Below, in pieces: positions 54,770 through 64,000 of a DNA stretch of 64,000 nt; positions within the stretch are counted from its first letter, which is position 1; the number at the start of each line of letters is the position of its first letter. The stretch covers positions 108,977,057 through 109,041,056 of the forward strand of contig JALGPY010000001.1 of NCBI GenBank assembly GCA_023055425.1, given 5' to 3'. Made by a program: the position numbers and the translations under genes. The notes beneath the pieces are model-generated. The model worked only from the letters and a program-made list of their open reading frames with translations, was not told where the DNA came from and ran no database searches. Source of the stretch: Linanthus parryae (taxonomy: Eukaryota > Streptophyta > Magnoliopsida > Ericales > Polemoniaceae).

Positions 54770-57239
54770 ATTTCACCCAATTTCTGGGCTTGTTCTTGAG
54801 TTCCTGAGCTCTCTCTTGAGCTAAATAAGGTCCAAGAACAAGGGGAAGAGGAAGAGAGGGAGAGAGCAGGCCGAATTAAGCCATTTTGGGATGTTTTAAA
54901 TGAATTTCGGGCTGCTCTGTTTGTGATACTTCTGCCACTGTTCTGTTCCGGGTAGTGCTCTGTTTTGGTGTTCTTTGGGCATCAATCAACGGCGGTAGCT
55001 ACTCTAGGGCTTAGTTGCTTGTTAGTTTTGTATTTGAATCAATTTCTTATCAAGTTCTTATGGTATGAATCAAGTTTAGTGGATGAATTAGTAATAACAA
55101 GTGTTTGATTCAAGTTTTATCTATGGAAACAACAATTCTCTCTAATTCTCTTGAATCTATCATGTTTAGCTAGTTCATGATTCAAGTTTTGTTGGGTTAC
55201 TTGATGAAGTTGGATGGCTTGTTGTGAAGTTTTTAATTGTTCTTCAAAGTTTCAGAAGTTTGGATGTCGAATTCATTGAATTCTTGTGTAGAAGGCAAAT
55301 CCGAATTGTGGCTTGATCTTGTATGTGGACTCCCTTATATGAGTACATATCCTTGATGCTTGACATAACTCGATTTTGGGTTTCGCTCTTGAATTTGTGA
55401 GCTAGACGATTCCGTTCGCTTTAGAATCCATGTTTCGTCGCTTCATACACATTTTGGGTGTTGAACTTCACTTGCAAGTCTTCTAGAGAAGTCAATTGAT
55501 CCAACTTCACTCTCTTGAATTGTAATATCAGTCGTCGTTTATTTTATTTCTTAGTTTCAAATACAACTTGCTCCATCACTTGTGGTAGATTTGATAGCTT
55601 GACAAGCTCTAAAGCCATTGAGAGATTATTTTATCGCTTAGTTAGTCGTTTTCTACTCGCTACTCTAGTTTAGCAAGTCATTATCTAAACCTCCTCTCCT
55701 TGTGGATTCGACTCCGGACTTACCGCATTATTACTTGAGACGATATCCTATACTTGGGATTATATTTTTGTTGAACAATAACTCTCTTTTAAGAGCTATT
55801 ATTATACTTCCGTATTACTTGTATTAGGCTTATTTCACATGATTTATATGATATATGTGCACTAATATGTGAAATAAATGACTTATAAGCCAAAGAGTCA
55901 AAAGTTGTGTTTCTACCTTATTTGCGCATGTTTTCTCTCATATTTCCTATGGTAATTTCACGGGTAGTATTTTGTTGTGTTTCTCAGGTTAAATAGGTGA
56001 AACTGAGCTTATGATAGGATTGGATATTCTTGGAACGGAGCTAGATGAAGAGGAGAAAAGACGACACAAAGACGAAGAAAAGTTGGAAAAGTCACTTCGG
56101 ACCAGCCTGTACTATTTTCGATGCTCAGGAAAATCTAATAAATATTTGGGAGCAAGTCTTGCGCCATTTTAAAGTAGACATCCAGAGATTTCCAACGATA
56201 TATGGTAGGCCTGAAGACGATTCCGGATGAGAGAGTAATGGCCCGCACAAGATCAGCTTACAATTCTGTCCGAGAATTACAAACCGGAGGTACTGAAGTA
56301 CAATTTCGGCCACATTTCATTTAAAAGCGTGCCCAGGCCTTATGAAACGAAATCTCAGACGGAAAAAACAGAGGGACGCTGCTGGAGACGATCAAAGAAG
56401 GCTAGGAGGCATGAGGGACATGGAGAACGACGCCGGAGTCGCCGAAACCCGAATTTCGTCACGAGTTTGACTGTCCCTCCTATCTTTTCTACCTTTTCTT
56501 GTTACTATGAACTGGTTAGCATCTATTTTCAGTATACTTGAGTAAATTAACTTGCTAGGTTCCTAACCTAGGGCTATGTTTTGGTTTCGAGATTTTTGAT
56601 TTGAATTCACGTTCTTTGATTGAACTTAATAGATGATGAATGTTTTGCTATGTTTAATCCTCTTTCTTAATTTATCTTTGTATTGTTTGGCCACCAATAT
56701 GAAGATTATAGGTAATACGTTAGTGAAAGCAACGAATTACCCGGATAAGTGAATTAAGCACGTAGTCGCATGTTAGAGAAATCAACCACATGCTGTGAAC
56801 GTTGAGTAGAATTAGATGATCGCCATTATATGTTTTAGGGATAATTAGAACTTGGTAAATCGGTTGTAATTTGACCTAGGAATAGGAAGCTAGCTTGGTA
56901 ACTCGGTTAGCATTATTGCTCGTATGACAAATCAAAACATTATATATGTTTCAAAACATAATTCGGAAATTGAAGTTACCCTAGGGGATCCGTAGGCGAC
57001 CTAGTACCAAGAAAATTGTCACACAAAAATATCATCTATTTAATTATTTACTTTCAATTTATTAGTTAGGAACAAATCACTCAAACTACAATCATCCTTA
57101 ATTACTTTACTCTTTATTTTAGTTTCTAATTATCTATAAACTTACTATCTGTCCTCGTGGGATCGATAACTCCGGGTTGCAATATTACCCTATATTACTT
57201 GAACCGTGCACTTGCGGTAACATGTTAGAATCCGTGTCA
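53803..57239 (-). mobile_element. 3.4-kb non-coding TG...CA element
   Basis: Bounded by a 5-bp TSD ttaca (53,798-53,802 and 57,240-57,244), with + strand ends TGATAACTG...CCGTGTCA. The uninterrupted site is seen in unit 1 (47,551-47,570) and unit 3 (about 60,706-60,725). The - strand start (TGACACGGATTCTAAC, TTACCGCAAGTGCACGGTTC, then GATCCCACGAGGACAG) is a text common at the start of plant LTR-type repeats. A similar but diverged motif set (GCGGTAAGTCCGG, CGAATCCACAAGGAG) recurs at about 55,690-55,760, so the element seems made of two related halves. No RT or integrase. Matching LTRs could not be delimited by eye. Short ORFs at 54,340-54,824 are unrecognised. Confidence 0.7.
54734..54768 (+). 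repeat. (TC)n microsatellite
   Basis: About 17 uninterrupted TC dinucleotides inside the 3.4-kb element. It inflates a Leu/Ser low-complexity frame here, which is therefore not called as a gene. Confidence 0.95.
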
Positions 57240-60200
57240 TTACACAAGTGATCATTTTTTTTGATTAAAGTGTATACCCAAATTGATACCCATTAGTTGA
57301 GAAGCTGTCCATTTTATTGGGATTTTATATTAGTACATACCCGTAGAGATAATGATATTTTGGTTCACGTCATGTTGTAGGACCCATTCTCCCCCTCATG
57401 TCGTGAGCTATATGATCATAACCAGAATAATAATTTGTAGATGCTCCAGGCATCAACTTGTCTCATTGTACGTTGTGTAAACCAAACATCAAAGTAAAAT
57501 AAAACATTGGCAATAAGCAATCTCTTGGACGCCGTATTTCTCTAATAAAAGTTTCTTCTGAAAACCCAAAAAGAGACGTAAATTTCAATACTTTTATTTA
57601 AAAGTGGGTGGTTGTAGATTCTCACCTCAAGAAGATATTTTGATGTTATTTTATAACTCCATGTTATAAGATTTAGTATATTTTTCATAACTTCTGGTAT
57701 GAAAAATAGCTTGAGTCCAATGAAAAATTATGGTCTCGGCACATCTTCTGAATGTTCTGTTTTTGACCGTTAATAACAATAAATTCAACTAACTAATACA
57801 TAGATCGTAAATATTAAAAAAAAATGAGCCTCTTCGTGAGGTTGATCATAATTAAATTGTAGCCATCTCTTCAGGAGATTACTGTATGTCATCTTTTATA
57901 ACTCCAGGTTATAAAATTCATAACTACTGGTTATGAATGATATCTATGTTACTTCAGGAACATATTGCTTGGCTTTATATGAATATTTAAAGCCACTACG
58001 AATCAACTTTGGGAGATTCGTTTTTGTCCATAACAAACAGAAAATAAAATTATAGTACCTAAACTATAAATGCACAAGAGTAAAAGAATATAGACGAACG
58101 CCGACCTAGGTCATAACTTTATGCTTCGAGTATGGTTAGTACTCCAAGTACATAACATAAGCTCTACATATTCATATAATTTTGTAACTCGAGCAACTAT
58201 CTATGTGTTGTTGATTTTATTTTGGCCAATGATTTATTGTCAACAATCTTCACTTATTTTAACCCATATGATTTTTAAAGCGCTTAATATAATAATCATT
58301 AATTGTAGGATTGTATGTTGTAGTTAGGTACATTTAGCTACTTATAGAGCAATGAGCCTCTTCCATGGCTATGAGTGTCCTCCAGAGCTATTCACCTACC
58401 AACGTTGGTTTTGATCCATATTAATGATAACCTTTCAAGATTTTTCTCACAATATTATGTTCCCATCTTGTAGAGCAATATATCCATATATCCATATCCT
58501 AACTTTGTTTAGAGCAATATTTCCGTAACCTTTCAAGATTTTCCTCACAAACTTGTGTTCCCATCCTGTTGAGCAATATATCCATATCCTAACTTATTTT
58601 GAACACATAACAGGGATATGGATATATTGCTCTACAAAATTTGGTGGAAATAGGCAATAAATTTTTAGTCACATATACATTTTTAGTCACATGTACATTT
58701 AATTAGAGCAGTAAACCAATCAGGGAACTATGAACACATGAATTTTAGGCCAATTCATGGATCGCCCTAATCGCATGGGCATAGTAAAAAAATGTGTTAG
58801 CTTATAGTTCTAGCAATTGATGGATAGTCATACAAATCTATTAACTTTCTTACCTCTACTACAGACAGATAGTAAAGAATGAATAACGGAGAAGATATCT
58901 CTCTTACATAGAATATACAATAAATGTCCTTGACAAAAAATATAAGAACTTCCCCTAATCTTGCTAGACCAAAAACCGTCATTAAGGAAATCTTGTGATT
59001 TTTTTGTGCTTCGGGGAGTATGAGACCAGAGTAGTATGATTTTCAATATCCCAATAGAGTGCAGTTGTAATCCATATCAATAACACTCTTTCTACTACTA
59101 CTTTCTCAATCAAACTAGAAATAATGAATAGAGACAAAAGACACCTATACACAAGTATAATCAGCTCACGTGGGTATCAAGGAAATCAACCCACAAATCT
59201 AAGTTTAAAACTTTCAGAAAATAACATTCTTTGTTGCTACGACAGTCTCCACTAAAATCGGTTTTAGCACAAAACAAGAAGGCACCAAATCGCGTACCTG
59301 TCTTCCACAGATCTGTCCTCCGATCATATCATGCGGTAGAGTTATCGTGTTGATAACGTGTTGTGAAACGAGAACTGAGAGAGGCAATAAATAAAGAGAG
59401 ATACAAGATGTAGGGAGAGTAGTATTGAGATGTGTATTATTTTCCAACCCTAAGCCTCTTTATATAGGCATTAGGGTGGGCTATCGGGCCAATAACAATG
59501 TATAAGTGGGCTTACAAGATGTGGTGGATATTCACCAAATAAACTAGCCCATATATCATAACACTCCCCTTGAATATTCACCACTTCTGATGCCTCGTTA
59601 AAACCTTGTCATGAAAAAACCAGTGGGACAAAATCTATGACTAAGTAAAAAAAGTACATCTAGTGAATTCTATGAGCTCAACATTGGAGATGACATTCTT
59701 CTGGAACGCATCTGAATAGTCTTTGCAGCCTCGCTAAAACCTAGCTTGGAAAAACCCTGTGGGACAAAAACCATAGCGAAGGAAAAAGAGTGTCGCATTT
59801 GGATTGGTTCTCCCTTTCTTGGTAACACCTTTGTACCTGACAAACATAACCATTGTAAGACCAAAATCCATTAATATATAATTACTAAAGCATAATCAAA
59901 TGCATATACACCTAAAACTACTCGGGAGTTTATATTTTTGATTTGCTTCAGGAAAATATTATTTCTCATGGGAATCAACCTCCATAGAATTTTACAAATT
60001 TGTGATTCGGACGATCGTATTTGTAACTAGTTAATTTTTCAACCCATATTTTGTTGTACCTTAGTCCCCAAGACTAAAACAACATTATCATCATTCTCAC
60101 CACGAGAAGATTATTTATGAGAATTTATCATGATCCATACCATATCATGATTCTCATTGTATAAGTACCACGCTCAAAAGCGGACACAAACCTCAACATA

Positions 60201-60768
60201 AATCCCACGCATACCAGCATATTTTGAACCTTAACATAAGTCTCACGCTTAATAGCGGACATATAATAAGTACATATATCCCACGCTTACCGGCATATGT
60301 AGTCTCTGCATAGTATGCACTTTTTTTGTTTTGGTTTTTTGTATGCTCTACATATTCAAAATGATTGTACCCGAGCAATTTGCTATGCACTTGTTGACTT
60401 TGTTTTTTGTCCAATAATTATTTAGTCAACATTCTTCCTATTAAATAATCATATGATTTATTTAGCGATTCTTTAATTGTATCTTTATTATTAGTAGGAT
60501 CATATTATTGTATTATGGTACTTTTAGGAATTTCCAGAGCTATTAGCCTCTTCCAGGGCTTTTCACTTACCAACGTTAGTCTTGATCCTTACTAATAAAA
60601 ATCTTTCAAGATTTTTCTCGTAATCTTGTTTTCCCATCTTGTAGAGCAATATATCCATATCCCAAATTATTTTGGATGCTTTGGTATCATGATCCTCTTC
60701 TGAAGGATCAACATAATTACACAAGCACGCCTTTTTATTCTTAAAGTGTATACCCAAATTGATACCTA
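57240..60768 (-). repeat. LTR-centred tandem array, unit 3
   Basis: The least interrupted unit, about 3.5 kb, with the 205-bp LTR-like block at 59,359-59,563. Provides uninterrupted target sites for all five direct insertions seen in units 1 and 2. The text stops matching at about 60,768 (attgatacc followed by new sequence), the right end of the array in this window. No gag or pol motif in any frame; short ORFs are not supported as genes. Confidence 0.87.
59359..59563 (-). repeat. 205-bp LTR-like block, unit 3
   Basis: Same length and termini as the block in unit 2: - strand TGTTATGATATATGG...CACAACA, TATA-like CTATATAAAGAGG, PPT-like text (AAGGGGAG) before and PBS-like text (CGTTATCAACACGATAAC) after. 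Confidence 0.82.
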
Positions 60769-62089
60769 ACATTGCCACATTAAATGTCCTAATAAATTTA
60801 TTTATGATTCTTTAACACAATCGATACATGCTCACCCGCTCATAGAAAGGATTGTTCAGAATCTCGATCGGTTTAGAGACAAGTTCCGCTGCTGTATGGT
60901 TTTCATGGAGTAGTTTTCATGTCAATGCTTGTTCTAGGTTTCTAGTTGCGGTCTTCGTTAGTTTTCCTTGGTAATTACTTCTGTTAGCTTGCCCTCCCCC
61001 TTTTGGTTGTAACATACTGGAGGATGCAATAGGGTTCCTGCTTTGTTTTGGTGCTTGTTCAGCAGGGTTAGTTCTTCCATCACCCTCTTCATGTTTTGGG
61101 GGTTTGTTTTTGTACTCGATTTTCTCTAGCTATCTATGTTATCTTTCGCTTTTCAAAAAAGAAAGAAAAGTAATGATTTTCTTTAGCATTCATCTTTCTC
61201 TCCCTCTGGCACGGACAAACCCACAAACACGAGAAATTTTTATTTTCTCCATGAGCACCACGTCAGTATGGCAGGTGGTGCTCTACACCATTCAATAACT
61301 GACACCTATGCCCATTAAGGTTAACCACTTCCCCTATAGGTTATAGGAAAAAAATTAGATTCCTACTTGGCTTTTTTCTCTTTCTCACTCACCCCACTGT
61401 TATTGTAGATGTCAAAATGTGAGTTGAATGGAGCATCGCGTGTGATTTGCTTTATAAGAACCTAATAATTACTCAACAAATACAACGACCCATATTCTGA
61501 CCTCCATCGCCACTGTCACTGTCTTCTTTGTCCTCCCATGCCACTGTCCCAGTCTTCTTTGTCTCCGGTGAATCTCTCACTCACTCACCTATTCACTGTC
61601 TCTTCTCAGTTTTTCGATGGCTTCTCAGTCCAGTTGAAGAGGAATACATGGAGGCGCAATTGCTCTTGCAGGGGGAAAATCAACTTCATCGTGTTTCTAG
61701 AGATGATGTTGTTAATGAAGGAGATGAGATACTGATATGAAAAGAATCCAGTACATTCTTATATGCCTTGTGAACGGACACCTTGAGTTCCTAATACCAT
61801 ATAGTACTTGCATAATTTCGCAAAGTGTAAAATCTAAAGAACTTTGCTTCCATCATATGACACTCCTCTTAGAATTTTCTGGGACTTGGATCAGAAATAA
61901 TAACCCTCAATTTCCACATGGCCTCTAAGAACTGGTGATAATGGAAGGAACAAAGTATTGTTTATACAGTCACACTCTTCCTAAAATTACTTGGTAGTTT
62001 ACTTTTTCCTTGTTTACATAGAAGGTTACAGACTCCCTCTGATGGGACCAGCCCTGATTTTCAAGTTAAATTTTCTCATAGTCTCTACT
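60769..62089. other. Unassigned DNA
   Basis: No recognised gene or transposon end. Small + strand frames at 61,528-61,740 and 61,737-61,928 were read; they show no family motif. Pyrimidine-rich text at 61,180-61,220 and 61,370-61,400 is low-complexity. Confidence 0.4.
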
Positions 62090-62700
62090 AGCTCACCCCG
62101 ACTGTAGCTATAGAAATAGTATCCTTCCTCAAATCTACTCTAAGTATATCTAAGTGATCATTTGTAGACTTTGGCATGATGTTAAATGAGGATCCACCAT
62201 CCAGAATTGCCAGAGAAAACACAAAATTGCTTGTGTTTATAGCCACATACAAAGGCATGTGATGAGGAAAAGTGTGGCGCTTATGTTATTAACTGAAGGG
62301 TATGACCGAGGATACTTCTGATGAGCCTTCCCCCTTGGCCGGTTGGCCCCAGATGCTCAGTGATTTCCATGATACATCCCTGGATTTTTTGCGACCCTCT
62401 CAACAAATGCCCTCACATCCATTTCATCGTCATATCCTTCAGCCATTGCCACAAATCTATCATGTAACATCCGTATGTCAATGTAGTTTGATGCGTGGGA
62501 TATCATTTGTCACTAACACTCAACAAGCCAGCTCTTGAAAACCGACGAAAAGGCCAACAATCTTTGAACACTTGTTTGGTCTTCTTGCAATAGTAGTGAA
62601 ATCTAGGATGGCACTTAGTGTTTTCATCGATGTCTGCATCAGGGATGAGGGTTACCATTCGTATATGCACCTAAGGAAAAAAAGCTGAAGGGGTTGATGA
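62090..62700 (-). pseudogene. Decayed gypsy gag/protease remnant
   Basis: On the - strand a knuckle-like segment FHYYCKKTKQVFKDCWPFRR (about 62,570-62,620) is followed at about 62,230-62,100 by LAILDGGSSFNIMPKST, the retropepsin active-site region of plant gypsy elements, continuing HLDILRVDLRKDTISIATVGVS. Stops separate the pieces. No RT follows within the window on the - strand, and no LTR was found. It differs from the Tat protease at 43.7 kb, so it is another element. Confidence 0.65.
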
Positions 62701-64000
62701 CGCCTGCAGTTAAGGTTGATAAGGTACAATAACGAGGCAAAATTTGAAATAAGGTACACTAAAATCAACCAAATAAGGTACACTGCAATCAACCTCCCAC
62801 ACTCCAGTGTGGCACAGTCTGTGCAGAATTTTCACTCGTTCATCCTTCGACTTTTTCCTTCATTAGATCAAAAGTGAAAATTCCTCTTCAGTCTGAATGA
62901 ATTCGACCATGAAGCTAATGACAAGCTCATCTATGTTTGTACGAATTCTCTTGGAAACTTGGCATAACATCATGTGTATGGAATATGCCAAGGATCTGGA
63001 GAACTCCCGTATTTCACTGAGTCATAGCTATCATAAGGACCTAAACTTCTATTAAATTAGCAAGATGTTGTTGCGCGCTACCGCCGTTATCTGTAAAGTT
63101 CAATACGGTAGGTACAAGAATTTTTTGCCATATGGCATATCCTAGATCCTCTTGGGATAAGGTAGCAACATAGAGGTCCATGGAATTATTGTTCCCCTGA
63201 ATCTGCTTTGCATTAAACTGTATGCTCTTCCAAAGTATATTTCGTTTTTGATCCTCTGTTAGCTAGCCGCAGCAACCATGCATTCGCTTCGGTAGCTACA
63301 CACCTTTGATTACGAGCGTTGAATTCTCCTAGATTTCTCGCTCCAAGCGGAGCTACCAATTGAATATAATACGGGTCAACATCACTATTATCATTATTAA
63401 TATTGTTTATTTAGTTATTTATTTAATTGCTTTTTTTTTAATTAGTTAACGGGCTAGGTTTTCTTTGTTTTTCTTTCCTGACCCATATGAGTGAACCACC
63501 TAGGTATCGGATTTTATTTTTTAAACAAGTGTAGTCATAAGTCTTTATTCGGTCACTCATTAGTTATTAGAATAATGCCGTAGGCTGCAAGCTATGTGGA
63601 CAGTTTATGACGATTTTCACAAACTCGTCAACCCCGTTACCCATATAGTATCAGAATATTAGCCTGTTTCGCTCAATAAACAAAGGGATTTATGGATCGT
63701 GCATGTACACATTCTTTCGCATATAGTACAACTACCAATGTATGTATAACGGTTTTCAATTGACTCTTCTCTTATGTCATTTACTGTAGTGTTTCTCCTC
63801 CACTAATTGAGAAGCAGGAGCTATGACACATGTCGATACAGTAGGATTTGCTACCAAAGGCTGCTGATCACATTATTGCTCGAAGTTACAACAGAACTGT
63901 GCCCGTAGAAGTCATTTCTGGTGAATCCCTCGGCCTTTCTCTCTAAGAGCTAGTGTTAGACATCTTCTTCAACTCACTTTTCCAGTGAAGTCGTAATAAT
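62701..64000. other. Unassigned DNA with a faint LTR-like stretch
   Basis: No gene recognised. Text at 63,368-63,480 (atacgggtcaacat, attatcattatt, ttagttatttatttaattg) weakly resembles the LTR start of the 2-kb element at 47,615 and may be a decayed relative; no partner LTR is seen. The window ends without a recognisable boundary. Confidence 0.35.

Noticed and set aside
54591..54824. 77-codon ORF ending in Leu/Ser repeats
   Set aside because: Driven by the (TC)n microsatellite inside a non-coding element.
62302..62538. 78-codon + strand ORF
   Set aside because: Antisense to the gypsy gag/protease remnant; no motif of its own.

Overview
This window is nuclear DNA of a flowering plant, most likely a eudicot. 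The evidence is a plant L1-type LINE pair with DUF4283-like ORF1 and a C-terminal RNase H, a Tat-lineage Ty3/gypsy element with two RNase H domains and an antisense plant-mobile-domain-like gene, hAT and Stowaway-like DNA transposons, a Helitron-type terminus, and remnants of a plant plasma-membrane H+-ATPase and a plant CCCH zinc-finger gene. I cannot name the species. I see no intact host gene, rRNA, tRNA or CRISPR array. Nearly everything that can be supported is a transposable element or a broken gene.

Layout. 1-8,290: gene-poor DNA with decayed gene pieces: a G/T-rich strand-asymmetric tract (590-1,620), a CCCH zinc-finger pseudogene (2,044-3,136), a Stowaway-like MITE (3,289-3,539), a P-type H+-ATPase pseudogene (6,813-7,510) and a Helitron-like 3' terminus (8,124-8,154). 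8,304-14,590: a broken full-length LINE on the + strand with a 14-bp target-site duplication (TSD). 14,691-15,460: a 770-bp hAT-type element with a perfect 8-bp TSD.

15,914-60,768 is one nested complex. Its substrate is an array of three tandem units, each about 3.46 kb and centred on a 205-bp LTR-like block on the - strand. Six later insertions split the array: (a) a - strand LINE (16,071-33,160), itself split by (b) an 11.1-kb coding-free LTR element (LARD-like, 16,268-27,410) with 3,340-bp, nearly identical LTRs; (c) a 12.6-kb Tat-lineage Ty3/gypsy element on the - strand (33,699-46,343) with an antisense gene; (d) a 2.0-kb non-autonomous LTR element (47,615-49,614); (e) a 763-bp hAT-type element (52,684-53,446); (f) a 3.4-kb non-coding TG...CA element (53,803-57,239). 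For the five insertions made directly into the array, the other units carry the uninterrupted site, so the insertion boundaries can be checked inside this window.

60,769-64,000: mostly unassigned, with a decayed - strand gypsy gag/protease remnant near 62,090-62,700.

How the parts work together: none of the autonomous-type elements here is intact. Both LINEs and the gypsy polyprotein carry frameshifts and stops, and the gypsy integrase has lost a catalytic aspartate. The youngest insertion by LTR identity is the coding-free 11.1-kb element, which must have been mobilised by proteins encoded elsewhere. The longest intact reading frame is the antisense 503-codon plant-mobile-domain-like ORF inside the gypsy element.
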